A stretch of DNA of 64,000 nt from JAWKSY01 sp041402125 (lineage in GTDB: Bacteria; Planctomycetota; GCA-002687715; DRQF01). Numbering within the stretch: the stretch's first letter is position 1; every line of letters starts with the position of its first letter. The position numbers and the translations under genes are program-made. A model generated the notes under the pieces. The model worked only from the letters and a program-made list of their open reading frames with translations. It was not told where the DNA came from and made no database searches. Shown piece after piece: positions 8,176 to 19,100 of this stretch. The stretch is taken from contig JAWKSY010000004.1 of the NCBI GenBank assembly GCA_041402125.1, positions 322,578 through 386,577 on the forward strand. The letters run 5' to 3'.

Positions 8176-9921
8176 ATGCGCATCGGCCTTCTCGTCCTCG
8201 CCCTGGCGCTCGCCGGCCTCCCGCTCGGCGCCCAGAACATCAGCTATCCCGACTTCTCGAGCGTCACGGGACTGACCCTCAACGGCTCGGCCGCGCAGGC
8301 CGCCAACCAGCTCGAGCTCAACCCCTCGGTGATCTCGAGCAAGGGATCCGTCTTCGCGACCAACCCGGTCATCGTGACCGACGGGTTCGAGACGACCTTC
8401 GAGTTCCAGGTCACGCAGCTCGTGAGCGGCGGCGGCGACGGCCTCAGCTTCGCGATCCACGCCGACCCGCGTCTCGACACCGCGCTCGGCGATCACGCCG
8501 CGCAGATGGGCTACGGGCGCTTCGTGGCGGCCGCGGTCGGCACGGGACTGACCGAGTCGATCGTCATCGAGTTCGACACCTTCGCCAACGGCAACCAGAA
8601 CGACATCAGCGGCAACTCCGTCAGCGTGCACACGAACGGCTCGGGGGAGAACGAGGCCAACGAGTCCTTCTCGATCGGCGAGGCCAACGTCGTCCCGAAC
8701 ATGAGCGACGGCCTCCTCCACACCGCGCGCATCCGCTACGTCCCCGGCACCCTCGAGGTCTACGTCGACGACCTCGTGAACCCGGTCCTCACCGTGCCCT
8801 ACGACTTCGCCACCGGCGGCACCTGGACCTCGAGCGGGATGCCGGTCCCGCCGCCCGTCCTCTTCGGCGGCGGGACGGCCTTCGTCGGCTTCACCGCCGG
8901 CTGCGGCGGATCCTTCGAGCGCCACCTCCTCTCGAGCTGGGACTTCCAGAGCGCGGCGCACCCCTGCTACGGCGGCACCGTCCAGGACGGCGTCGGCGGC
9001 ATCGCCGAGATCTTCACCGTCAACGGCGAGACCGGTGGCCTCGACCGCACCGTCAAGGTCGGCATCAACGCCCCCATCAACTTCCACCTCGCGCAGCCGC
9101 CGGTGAACCCGGCGCCGGCGCACTTCGCGATCGTCGGCGCCATCGGCCTGAACGTCCCGATCATCACGAACACGGTCTTCGGCGACATCTGCCTGCCGAT
9201 CGCCTACTTCAACCCGACCTCGCCCGTGCTCTTCGTCCTCGCCGACAACCTGATCCAGCTCCCGTCGACGCCGCCGCTCATCCCCTTCGCGTCGCCGACG
9301 CCCTGGAACTTCAACCTGCCGGCGGGCATCCCCTTCCCGGCCGTCTTCACGCTCCAGGGCGCGGTGATCGAGGACAACACGAACCCGAATGCGGTCGCGA
9401 TCACCAACGGCATCATCGTCGAGGTCGCGCTCGGCCCGCCCCCGGTGCTGAGCACCGTCTCGCCGGCCGTCCCGCTCGCCGGCCAGACGGTCACCGTCAC
9501 GGGAAGCGGCTTCCAGCCGGGCATGGCGCTCTCGATCAACGGCGTCGCCGAGGCGCTGACGGTGGTCGACGCCAACACCGCGACCTTCGTCGCGGTCGGC
9601 GGCTACCCCTGTGACGCTCCGCTCGTCATCGCCAACCCCGACGGGCAGTTCACGACGGGCACGATCTCGCCCTCGCCGACGATCTCGCTGATCTCGCCGA
9701 GCACGGGACCCGCGGCGGGCGGCGGCATCTTCGTGATCGCGGGCCAGAACTTCACCGCGGGCGCGATGACCGTCACCTTCGGCTCGACGCCGGCGACGGT
9801 CTCGAGCAGCAGCGCGTCCTCGATCATCGGGAACGCGCCCCCCGGCGCCGTCGGGCCGGTGACGGTCACGATCGTGCGACCGGACGGCTGCCTCGCGACG
9901 ACGACCTACACGTACCAGTGA
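8176..9921 (+). CDS. Secreted protein with L-type lectin-like domain and two IPT/TIG domains
   Basis: The 581-residue product begins with a short signal peptide ending AGLPLGAQ. Residues of about 25-210 resemble the bacterial legume-lectin (concanavalin-like) domain: FEFQVTQLVSGGGDGLSFAI, IVIEFDTFANGNQND, and the late strand GTLEVYVDDLVNPVLTVPYDF. A middle beta region of unknown type follows, then two tandem IPT/TIG immunoglobulin-like domains at the C-terminus (SPAVPLAGQTVTVTGSGFQP and SPSTGPAAGGGIFVIAGQNF). GGAGA lies just upstream of the ATG at 8176; upstream in-frame codons are Arg/Pro-rich and unlikely to be translated. The protein probably binds carbohydrate outside the cell. It stands alone between two copies of the 109-bp element. 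Confidence 0.85.
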   Translation: MRIGLLVLALALAGLPLGAQNISYPDFSSVTGLTLNGSAAQAANQLELNPSVISSKGSVFATNPVIVTDGFETTFEFQVTQLVSGGGDGLSFAIHADPRLDTALGDHAAQMGYGRFVAAAVGTGLTESIVIEFDTFANGNQNDISGNSVSVHTNGSGENEANESFSIGEANVVPNMSDGLLHTARIRYVPGTLEVYVDDLVNPVLTVPYDFATGGTWTSSGMPVPPPVLFGGGTAFVGFTAGCGGSFERHLLSSWDFQSAAHPCYGGTVQDGVGGIAEIFTVNGETGGLDRTVKVGINAPINFHLAQPPVNPAPAHFAIVGAIGLNVPIITNTVFGDICLPIAYFNPTSPVLFVLADNLIQLPSTPPLIPFASPTPWNFNLPAGIPFPAVFTLQGAVIEDNTNPNAVAITNGIIVEVALGPPPVLSTVSPAVPLAGQTVTVTGSGFQPGMALSINGVAEALTVVDANTATFVAVGGYPCDAPLVIANPDGQFTTGTISPSPTISLISPSTGPAAGGGIFVIAGQNFTAGAMTVTFGSTPATVSSSSASSIIGNAPPGAVGPVTVTIVRPDGCLATTTYTYQ

Positions 9922-9991
9922 TCGTCGCCGTCTGACTCGACCGCGGAATGCGCGTGCGGTGACCCGTCATCGCACGCGCATCCCGCGAAGA

Positions 9992-10100
9992 GATGCAGGT
10001 ACGGTGCCAGTCACCGGATGTGCATCCCCGCGGACGAGGCCTCGACGTCGATCATCGGTGCGCAGGATGCACATCCGGTGACTGGCACCGTACCTGCATC
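9992..10100. repeat. 109-bp REP/BIME-like hairpin element, copy 2
   Basis: Same length and organisation as copy 1, with perfect outer arms GATGCAGGTACGG / CCGTACCTGCATC. The central loop differs at several bases from copies 1 and 3. It sits between the lectin-like gene (stop 9921) and the small membrane protein gene (start 10170). Confidence 0.9.
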
Positions 10101-10169
10101 CGAGTCGGGCCCCACGCTGACGACGGCAGCCCTTGCCTCCCAGGCCGAGGGATCCGAGGATGCGGCGCC

Positions 10170-10589
10170 ATGGCCCTGCTCCTCGCGAACTTCGCCCTCG
10201 CGGCCTTCCACTGCGGGCTGATCTGGACGATCCAGGTCGTCCACTACCCGCTCCTGCGTCGCGTGCCGGCGGAGGACTTCCCGGCGTACCACGCCGCGCA
10301 CACCCGCGCGATCACCTGGATCGTCGCCCCGACGATGACGAGCGAGCTCGTCCTGGCGCTCTGGCTCGCGCATCGTGATCGGGACCTGGACTCCCGCGTC
10401 GTCTGGGCCGCCGCCCTCGTCGTGATCGTCTGGGCGGCCACGATCGTCTTCCAGGTCCCGCAGCACGCCCGCCTCGCGCGCGGTCGCGACGAGGCGACGC
10501 TCCGCGCCCTCGTCCGCACGAACCTCATCCGCACCGCGGCCTGGACGGCGCGCGCGGCGCTGCTCGGCGCCCTGCTCCTCGAGCGCTGA
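10170..10589 (+). CDS. Small four-helix membrane protein of unknown function
   Basis: The 139-residue product is almost entirely hydrophobic, with four likely transmembrane helices (approximately residues 3-22, 48-66, 76-95 and 117-136). A polar patch VVHYPLLRRVPAEDF with HAAHTRAITWIVAP sits between helices 1 and 2; the conserved-looking His residues could bind metal or haem, but this is a guess. The ATG at 10170 is chosen because the first helix starts there; upstream in-frame sequence belongs to the repeat element. No family was recognised with confidence. It is flanked on both sides by 109-bp hairpin elements. Confidence 0.7.
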   Translation: MALLLANFALAAFHCGLIWTIQVVHYPLLRRVPAEDFPAYHAAHTRAITWIVAPTMTSELVLALWLAHRDRDLDSRVVWAAALVVIVWAATIVFQVPQHARLARGRDEATLRALVRTNLIRTAAWTARAALLGALLLER

Positions 10590-10600
10590 TCGGCGTCCGA

Positions 10601-10709
10601 GATGCTCGTACGGTGCCAGTCACCGGATGTGCATCCCTGCGGACGACGCCTCGACGTCGATCACCGGTGCGCGGGATGCACATCCGGTGACTGGCACCGT
10701 ACGAGCATC
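10601..10709. repeat. 109-bp REP/BIME-like hairpin element, copy 3 (compensatory variant)
   Basis: Same element as copies 1 and 2, but the outer arms read GATGCTCGTACGG / CCGTACGAGCATC. Relative to the other copies, the AG to TC change in the left arm is matched by CT to GA in the right arm, so pairing is preserved. It lies 11 bp after the membrane protein stop. Confidence 0.9.
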
Positions 10710-10713
10710 CGAG

Positions 10714-10749
10714 GATTCTCATCGGGTGACTGACACCGTATGAGAATTC
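10714..10749. repeat. Single REP-like unit adjoining copy 3
   Basis: ATTCTCAT (10715-10722) and ATGAGAAT (10740-10747) form an 8-bp outer stem around GGTG-ACTGA-CACC, the same mini-hairpin logic as in the 109-bp elements but with a diverged core and different flanking arms. It lies just before the convergent pseudouridine synthase stop (10756). Confidence 0.7.
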
Positions 10750-10755
10750 GGGCGG

Positions 10756-11523
10756 TCAGCGCGTGAGCGCGCGCAGGGCGTCGAGTTCGCCGGGGCGGAG
10801 CGGGCGGGAAGCGCCGGGGGCGAGGTCGCCGAGGACGATCGGTCCGAACTCGAGCCGGATGAGGTGGAGGACCTCGAGGCCGATCGCCTCGAAGCGGCGA
10901 CGGATCTCGCGGTTCTTGCCCTCGGTGAGGCCGACGCGGAGCCAGGCGCCGGCGGGCGTGTCACGCTCGAGGACGAGGTCCATCGGGCGGTAGCGGACGC
11001 CGTCAATGGTGCACGCCGCCGCGGCCCGCGCGAGGTCCTCGGAGCGGACGCGTCCCTTCACCCGCACGCGGTAGAGGCGGGGAATGGCGCGGCGGGGATC
11101 GAGGAGCCGGTCGGCCGCGGCATGGTCGTCCGTCAGGAGCAGGAGCCCCGCGCTGGCGCGATCGAGCCGCCCCACCGGGAAGAGACCCGGCGTCGCGCGC
11201 GAGCCGAGGAGATCCATGACCGTCTCGCGGCCTTCGGGATCTCGGACCGTGGTGAGCACGCCGCGCGGCTTGTTGAGGAGGAGCCAGTGCGAGCGCTCCG
11301 CCGCCGGCGCCGCGACGGCGCGGCCGTCGACGGCGATGCGATCCCGCCGCGAATCCACTCGCCGGAGGACGTCGCGTACGGGATCGCCGTTGACGGAGAC
11401 GCGTCCGGCGCGGACGAGCAGCTCGGCCTGCTTCCGCGAGGCCACGTGCCACTTCGAAAGCAGCCGCGGCAGGTACTCGGTGGGCGAGGCCCCCGTGCCG
11501 CCCTTCGCATCCGCTTCGGTCAC
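10756..11523 (-). CDS. RsuA/RluB-family rRNA pseudouridine synthase
   Basis: The 255-residue protein has an N-terminal S4 RNA-binding domain (LPRLLSKWHVASRKQAELLV, then VNGDPV) and a pseudouridine synthase core. The catalytic Asp lies in FPVGRLDRASAGLLLLTDD; LLLNKPRGVLTT precedes it, and the EGKNREIRRRFEAIGLEV motif follows in the C-terminal part. These are the signatures of the RsuA/RluB/RluE/RluF group, which isomerise specific uridines of 16S or 23S rRNA. RluB-like (23S) is the most likely member, since the S4 domain and linker match, but RsuA or RluF types cannot be excluded from the sequence alone. It is a housekeeping gene, on the strand opposite to its left-hand neighbours. Confidence 0.92.
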   Translation of the reverse strand: MTEADAKGGTGASPTEYLPRLLSKWHVASRKQAELLVRAGRVSVNGDPVRDVLRRVDSRRDRIAVDGRAVAAPAAERSHWLLLNKPRGVLTTVRDPEGRETVMDLLGSRATPGLFPVGRLDRASAGLLLLTDDHAAADRLLDPRRAIPRLYRVRVKGRVRSEDLARAAAACTIDGVRYRPMDLVLERDTPAGAWLRVGLTEGKNREIRRRFEAIGLEVLHLIRLEFGPIVLGDLAPGASRPLRPGELDALRALTR

Positions 11524-11590
11524 CTGTCTCCTCCGCCACCGGAGTCCCGCCCGCGGACCCGCCCGCGCGCTTCGCCGGTCCGCACCCGAT

Positions 11591-13099
11591 TCAGTCGCCG
11601 AAGGGCTTCCCCGTCACGTGGAGGCTGCGGCGCGGGATGGCAAGCATGAGCGCGACCGCCGCACTGGGCTTCACCCGGGAATCGCCGCCGTAGCCGGCGT
11701 TGTCGCGGTTCGGCTGGTAGTAGAAGGTCCCGTCGCCGCACTGGGCCAGCGTGAACCACCAGCGATTGGCGTCCATCAGCTTGCGGAAGCTCGCGGGATC
11801 GCCCCAGGCCGCGAGCGCGGTCCAGGCCATCCCCATGATCGGGGAGCCGTGCGTGTCGGGGAAGCTCTCCGGGTGCTCGCCGATGACCGTCGCGTGCGCC
11901 AGGGCGCGCTCGCGGTAGATCGTCTCCTGGTAGGGGCTCAGGAGGTTCGCCACGCCGGCGGCGCCGGTCCGGCCCATGTCGGCCCAGTCCTTCTGGCCGG
12001 CCGGCGAGTCCTCGTACCAGACGTAGCCGTTCTGACCCGTCCCGCGCGCGAGGAAGTCGTAGGCCGCGTCGTGGCGCGTCCGGTCGATGGTGAGACCGCA
12101 GCGCTTCATCAGCGCCATCGCGGTGGCACCCTGCCCCGTGATCATGCAGATCGGCCCGTAGCCCTCGAAGCCGGGGTTGTGGCCCCAACCGCCGATCTTC
12201 TTCTTGTCGTCCGTCGGCCAGGCGTCGGGGTGCGTCTCCTTCACGCGCGGATTCACCTGCTTCAGATCGCGGTACTGCGTGTAGCAGATGAATTCGTAGA
12301 TCTCCTCGAGCTCGGGCTTCACCCACTTCGCGCCCGTCGCCAGGTAGTACTCCGAGAGGACGATCCCCGCCCCCATGTAGCGCCAGTTGATGAGCGAGGA
12401 CTCGTCGCGGGCGCTCGTCGTGCGCGCGTGGAAGCGCGCCGCCTTCTCGACCGCCTTCAGGTACTTCTTCTCGCCCGTCGCGAGGAGCGCCAGCGGCGCG
12501 AAGGTGTTCTGGGGCTCGCTGCCCCAGGAGCCGTCGTCGCGCTGCTCGCTCACGAGGTAGGCGCAGAGCTCGTCGAGGAGCTGCTCGCTCTTCTTGCAGT
12601 CGGCGGGGAAGCTCGGCGCGTACTCGCCGTACTTCGTCCCCACCTTGAGCTCGACCGCCTTCTCCTTCTCGCCGCGGCGCAGGACGAGCGCGAGCCGTCC
12701 CTTCCCCTGCTTGCCCTGACTCGTCTCCAGCGCGGCCGCGAAGTCCGCGATCGGTCCCGCCGGCCCGAACTTGTCCATGCCGTAGCCGTTGCGGTGCGGG
12801 GTCTCGAAGCGCGCCTCGCCGGCGCCGACGATGACGTCGCCGACCTTCACGAGCTTGGACGCGGGCGACTTCGCGAAGACGTGCTTCACCAGGAGGTGCG
12901 TCGGCTCGTCGGCCATGAGCTGCGCGCGGATGCCGGTGATGCCGAGGTTGTAGTACCAGCCGTCGACCTCGGCGTCGGGGCCGTTCCCGGCGCGCTGCTT
13001 CCAGGGGTTGCCGTCCTCGTGGTAGTGCACCTGGGCCGGAAGGCCCGTCGCGACGAGCAGGACGAGGATCGGAAGCAGGATCGAACGGCGGCGGGTCAT
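11591..13099 (-). CDS. Secreted DUF6288-type protein with PDZ-like domain
   Basis: The 502-residue product has a signal peptide (SILLPILVLLVATGLPAQ), a domain starting GPDAEVDGWYYNLGITGIRA with a PDZ-like segment (HVFAKSPASKLVKVGDVIVG) and then an alpha/alpha-toroid-type region rich in Gly/Trp/His (RDDGSWGSEPQNTFAPLALL; KIGGWGHNPGFEGYGPICM; GGDSRVKPSAAVALML). The ATG at 13099 has GGAGGA (13106-13111) at ideal spacing, and the signal peptide begins there, so this start is firm. It shares domain order with the 853-residue protein at 3353-5914 but lacks the C-terminal discoidin-like part. Biochemical role unknown; the toroid could process or bind a polymer in the periplasm. Confidence 0.88.
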   Translation of the reverse strand: MTRRRSILLPILVLLVATGLPAQVHYHEDGNPWKQRAGNGPDAEVDGWYYNLGITGIRAQLMADEPTHLLVKHVFAKSPASKLVKVGDVIVGAGEARFETPHRNGYGMDKFGPAGPIADFAAALETSQGKQGKGRLALVLRRGEKEKAVELKVGTKYGEYAPSFPADCKKSEQLLDELCAYLVSEQRDDGSWGSEPQNTFAPLALLATGEKKYLKAVEKAARFHARTTSARDESSLINWRYMGAGIVLSEYYLATGAKWVKPELEEIYEFICYTQYRDLKQVNPRVKETHPDAWPTDDKKKIGGWGHNPGFEGYGPICMITGQGATAMALMKRCGLTIDRTRHDAAYDFLARGTGQNGYVWYEDSPAGQKDWADMGRTGAAGVANLLSPYQETIYRERALAHATVIGEHPESFPDTHGSPIMGMAWTALAAWGDPASFRKLMDANRWWFTLAQCGDGTFYYQPNRDNAGYGGDSRVKPSAAVALMLAIPRRSLHVTGKPFGD

Positions 13100-13151
13100 G
13101 GGGCGTCCTCCGGCAGAAGGACGGATCCTACCCCACGACCGCCCCGCCCCG

Positions 13152-16100
13152 TCAGGCTCCCTCTTCGAGCCGGACGATGTCGCCGTCGGCGACCGCCGCG
13201 CCCCGCGCCAGGAGACCGGCGATTCCCGCCTCCATCGCGCTCTCGACGCGCGCCCCCAGCCGCGAGATGCCGAAGCGCCGCGCGGTCTTCCGCGCGAGTT
13301 CCTCCCGGGGGAGCGAGATCGCGTCCCGCAGCACGTCGAGGGCGGCCATCGCCAGCTCCTCCGGCGGGATCTCCTCGGCCTTCCGCGGCGAGGGATCGTC
13401 CGGGTGCGGCGGGCGGAAGCGATCCCAGCGCGCGGGATCGAGATCGTGCGGCCAGAGGAAGTCGCCGCGGACGACCACCGAGGTCGCGGCCAGGGCGGTC
13501 TCGAGCCGGCCGCGAGGCCGGGCCGTGAGTTTGCGGAAACCCCAGGCCGCGGCGACCCGTCGGAAGGCCCGGTCGATCGCGACGGGCCCTTCCTCCGCGA
13601 CCACCTCGGCGAGATGCGCGGCGACGTCGCGCGTGCGGTCGGGTCGCAGGAAGGCCTCCTCGTCTCCTCGCGCGAGCTCCTCCGCGGCGAAGGGGTAGTG
13701 CGATTCGGGGCTCGCCGCGTCGACCACCGCTTCCACGGCCGACGCATCGGCGGCGTAGCGCGGGCCGGGCTCGGCCGTCGCATCGCCGGACGGAGGTTCC
13801 TCCCCCGCGTCCGACGGCGACGCGTCCGGCACCGCTCCGGGCGCCGCCACTTCGGCCGCGTCTCCGCCCTCGCTCGGCGGCGCGGACTCGGAGGGCGGCT
13901 CGGCTTCCGGAGCCGGCGCCGAGGCCTCGCGCCGCGCCCGCGCGATCGCGGCCTCGAGCCCCTCGATCTCGCGCCCGGGATTCGCCCACCAGTCGGAGGA
14001 CCAGACCCGGTGGATCGTCCAGCCGAGCCCCTCCAGGACCGACTGCCGCAACCGATCGCGATCGCGCGCCGAAGCGGCCGAGTGATACGCGGCGCCGTCG
14101 CACTCGATCCCGAGGAGATAGCGCCCGGGCGCGTCCGGATCCTTCACGGCGAGATCGATCCGGTAGCCCGAGCATCCGACCTGCAGATCGACGAGGTGCC
14201 CGCGACCCCGCAGGGCCTCCGCCACGTCCCGCTCGAAGGGCGAGTCGAAGTCCGCGGCGGGATCGACCTGCGTCGCCTCCGCCAGCGCCCGCGGCCCGCG
14301 ATGGGCGTAGTCGAGGAAGGTCTTCAGGTGTCGCATGCCCTCGGCCTGCGTCCGCGCGAGATCGATGTGCTCGGCGCGGATCGAGGAGAAGACGATCACC
14401 TCGCGCCGCGCGCGGGTGATGGCGACGTTCAGGCGACGTTCGCCGCCGCTCGAGTTCATGGGCCCGAAGTTCATCGCGATCCGGCGGCCGATGTCGAAGC
14501 CGTAGCAGATCGAGAAGAGGATGACGTCGCGCTCGTCGCCCTGGACGTTCTCAAGGTTCTTGACGAAGACGGGCTCGGGCACGGCGGCCTCGCCGAAGTG
14601 GTCCTCGATCCCCGGGTGCGCGATGCGCGCCTCGTCGAGGAGATCCTCGATGAGCTTCTGCTGCCGCAGGCTGAAGGCGACGACGCCGATCGAGGGCTTC
14701 CGCGCCGGATCCCCGGGCTCGAGGCAGCGCGACGACCTCCTCGACGATCGCCTCGGCCTCGCGGCGGTTGGTCGCCGACCGACCGCGATCGTAGACGCCG
14801 TCCTCGAAGTACCGCATCGAGACGCCGAGCCCCTCGACCCGGTCGGCCGCCGAGGGGAAGGTCAAGAGGCGGTTGTCGTAGTAGTGGTGGTTCGAGAAGG
14901 CGATCAGCGACTCGTGGCGGCTCCGGTAGTGCCAGAGCAGCCGCGAGGTCGGGAGCCCCGAGACCTCGCACTCGTCGAGGATCGACTCGACCTCGTCCAC
15001 GGTCACGTCCGCCGCGTCCTCGTCCTCGACGTCGGCGCGGCTGAAGAACGAGGTCGGCGGGAGCTGTTTCGAGTCGCCGACGACGACGGCCGCCTTGCCC
15101 CGCGCCAGCGCCCCGATCGCGTCCCAGACCGGGATCTGCGAGGCCTCGTCGAAGATGACGAGGTCGGCCCGGAAGCGGCTGGGCTCGAGGTACTGGGCGA
15201 CCGAGAGCGGACTCATGAGGAGGCAGGGCTTCAGCCGGGGCAGGAGCCCGGGGAGCGAGGCGAAGAGCTTGCGGAGCGGGAGGTGGCGCCGCTTCTTGCG
15301 CATCTCGCGCTTGAGCAGGCCGACCTCGGAGGCGTCGGGCGACTCGCGATTGAAGTCGGGGATGCGCCCCGCGGCGCGGGCCGCCGCGACCTTCCCCGCG
15401 AGCTCGATCAGGTGGCGATCCGCCTCGCGGAAGCTCGCGATCTTCCGCCCGTGTTCGGCGGTGTTGAAGCGGCGGAGGCGATCGTCCGACTCCACCGCCT
15501 GGAGCAGCCACTCCTCGAGGAAGGAGCGACGCAGGGCGTCGCGGATCCCCTCCGGCGCGAGCGTTCCCGCGTCGACGGCGGCCAGGAGTCCCTCCCAGCC
15601 GAGCTCCTCGGCCTCGCCCCGCACGCGGCGCCAGTGGCACCAGTCCGCGAGCGCGCCGCCGGCGCCCGCGAGCGCCTCGGCCGCGGCCGCGACGAGATCC
15701 GGACTCACCGCGTCCTCGGGACCGAAGGCGGCCGTCTCGTCGAGGTCGACGCACTCGACGAGCGCGCGCCGCGCGGCGTCGTACTCGTGCCGGCTCGCCG
15801 CCGCGCGCTCGAGCGCGATCCGCCAGGGCCCGCCCGGCGCGAGGCGTTCGCGCTCTCCGGTCGCGAGCGCGACGAGGCGCGCCCGCCAGGCCTCGCCGTC
15901 GGGCGAGCCGGGCAGCGCGGCGAGCGCCTCCCGGAACTCCCGGGCGAACCGCACCTGCGCCCAGAGCGTCGCGGTGTCGGCCTCGCCGCCCTGCCAGTTC
16001 TCGGCGAGGCGCGCCGGGGCGACGTGTCTCGGATCGGCCAGCTCGCGATCCGCGCGACGGATCTCGGCCGAGGCCTCGAGGGCCGCGCGATAGGCGGCGA

Positions 16101-19100
16101 GGTCGAGGTCCTCGCGCCTCGCGAGGTAGGCCCCGAGCCGGCGCGCGACGGCCCGACGCGCGAACCAGCGCGGCAGGAACCACTTCGCCTCCGCCTCGTC
16201 GATCGCCGCGATCTCGGGCAGGGGCTCCAGATCCAGGAACTCCGGCCGGAACCGTCCGGCCAGCTCGGCGCGGCGCTCGTCGCGATCCGACTTGAGCGCG
16301 ACCACGGCGGTGAAGTCGGCCTCGAAGCCCTTCCAGTCCGCCGTCTCGAGGAGCGAGCGCGAGACGCCCGGACTCCGGGCCGCGCGTTCGAGCAGGTCGA
16401 GGATCCGCGAGACGACGCGATCGCTCGCCACCGCCGGCGCCTCGAGTCGGGTGGCGAGATCGCGCCACTCCGCCTCCGCCGCGCGCGCCGCGCCCGCGAG
16501 CGCCTCGGCGTCGGCCCGCAGCTCACCCGGGAGACGCGGCGAGAACTCCCGCCGCCGGACCGCGCGCAGGGGATGCGCGACGATCGGCGCGACGCGATCC
16601 GCGGCGGTGGCGAGGCGGTCGCCGAGTTCGCCGAGACCGTCGACCTCCTCCGCCGTCGCGCTCCGGACGCGTTCGGCGTCGGCGGGAAAGACCGGCACCT
16701 CGCGCAGCCCGATGAGCTCGGAGGTCGCCCGGAAGACGGACAGCCCCGAGGGGTGCCGCGCGTGGATCGCTTCGGCGTGGCGGTTGAGCTCGCGGCGGAG
16801 CTCCTCGAGACGCCGCGCCTCGCTCTCCCACTCCTCCGGCGCCCGCGCGCCGAGACTCTGCACCGCGGTCTCGAGCTGGGCCAGGACCTCGCGCTTGCTC
16901 GCCTTGTTCGAGTGCACCTCGAGACAGAAGGGGGCGAGCCCGATCCGCGCGAGGCGGCTCCGCACGACCTCGAGCGCGGCGCGCTTCTCGGCCACGAAGA
17001 GGACCGTCCGCCCCTGCCCCATCGCCTGCGCGATCATGTTCGTGATCGTCTGCGACTTGCCGGTGCCCGGGGGCCCCTGCAGCACGAAGGTCCGGCCGCG
17101 CTGCGCAACGGACGCCGCGAGCTGGGAGGAGTCGGCGTCGAGCGGACAGAGACAGTCGACGGCCGGCAGCTCGCGATCGACGTCGCGGGGCGCGGGCAGA
17201 TCCTCGCTCTCGAAGGCGGCCCCCGGACCATGGACGAGGTGATCGACGACAGGATTCTCGAGCAGGACCTCGGCGTTCGCCTCGAGGTCCTCCCACATCG
17301 TGACCTTGCTGAAGGCGAGGATCGCGAGCGCGGCGTCCTCGCGCACGCGCCATCGACGTTGACCGAGGACCGCGCGGCGGACCTCGTCGAGGATCGAGCG
17401 GACCGCGATGCCGACCCCGCCCTCGCTCTCGTCGGCCCAGACCCTGATCCAGGCCCGTCGACGTCGATGCGGAAGTCGAGGCTTCAGCTTCTCGAGCAGG
17501 GTGACGTTCATGCGCGCGTCTCGCCCGAGGCCACGAAGCGAACTCGCCGCCGACCCGCGCCCGGCGGAGTTCGACGGGGACGAGGATGATCGGCGAGCGG
17601 CGGCGCGATCCGGACGCGTCCTCGCTCTCGTACCACTCGAGGAATCGAGGCGACGTAGAGCGTGCCGGCGCCGATCTCCTCAGCTGCGCGCGGCCCGGAA
17701 GATGGCGGTCAGCGAGGCGTCGAGCGAGCTTCGCGTCCCGGTCGGCGTGGAGCCGGCTCCTCGATCTCGTCGCGCAGATAGGCCTCGAGCGGGTTCTCGC
17801 CCGCCGATTCCTCGAGGTTGCGCGAGCCCTCCTCGGCGAGCGTCGGCCGCGCATCGAGAACGAAGGTCTCGCCTCGGCGAGGATCCTCGAAGCGTTCGAG
17901 GTCGAGGCACCAGGAAGCCGAGATTCGACTTCGTGGGCCGGAAGTTGAGAAGCGGTTGCGGAGCGTGAGGTCGAGGCTTCCCTTCCAGACGTCGATGCCT
18001 GCGCGCCGCCTCCCCGACGGCCGGACGAGCGGCGCCGGAACGCTGGAGCGCCTCGGGCAGCAGCGCCGCCGACGGGGCGAAGCTCAGGGCGACGGCCTCG
18101 TCCTCGCTCGCGGTCCCGCCGCGGGTCCCCACCTGGAGCGCGCGGATGCGCAGCTTGCGCGCCGCGCGCAGATCGAGCGCGCACTGGAACTTCTCGGGCG
18201 CCTCCAGCCGGCGCGCGGCGGCGCGGACCGCCTCGTCGAAACGCGCGGGGGGCGTGCGCGCGAGCAGCGTCGTCTCGAGCACGATCATCTCGCCGAGCTC
18301 GACGCGCTTCGCGATCTGCGAGGCGTCGTCCATCGCCGGGCCGGCGAAGCAGTCGGGCGTCGTCCAGGCGCCCACGAAGGCGTGCCCCTCGACCATGAAG
18401 ATCAGGGGGTGCAGGCCCGCGAGCTCGAAGGCGGCGGCGAGGAAGCAGGAGAGATCGAGGCAGTTCCCCTGTCGGTGCTCGAGGATGCGCGCCGGGAAGC
18501 GGAGCTTCTGGCCCTCCTGCTCGAAGCTCGGCGGGACGCCGACGTAGCTGATGCCCTCGGCGCCCAGGGCGTCGGCGATGGCGCGCACGACGGCCCCGAC
18601 GCGGGCCCGGTCGCCGGACTGGTAGCCCGACATCGAACCGTCGCCGGTCTGCTCGACGAGGACGTCGCGGGCGCGGGCGAGGAAGGCCATGACGGCGGGA
18701 TCGTTCGAGAGCACGAAGGCGCCGATGATCTCGGGGAGGACCCCCAGCCCCGGCCACTCGTTGTGGGCGAGGACCTCGAGCGGCCAGGTGCGCACGAGCT
18801 CGGCGTGACCGGGGGCGCGGACCGTCACGCGGAGGCGGGTGACCTCGCGCTCGATCTGGGTCGCGAGCGCGGCCGGGTCGAGGTCGAGGCGCGGGAGGTC
18901 GATCCGCTGGCGAGCGCCGCCGGGCAGGGCGTCGAGCCGCGCGACGACGGGCGAGGCGAGGCCGTTCTCGATCGCGAGCTCGATCTCGAGCCCGCGCCGG
19001 CCCTCGTCGGAGAGGTTGCGGAGCGCGAGCTCCTTGACGACGTCGACGCCGTTCTGCTGGAGCGCGAAGTTGACCTTCGGGTCGTGGGTGAGCTCGATCT

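Noticed and set aside
7797..10709. Regularly occurring repeats as a CRISPR array
   Set aside because: The copies are 109 bp long, palindromic, and separated by whole genes; there are no spacers or cas genes.
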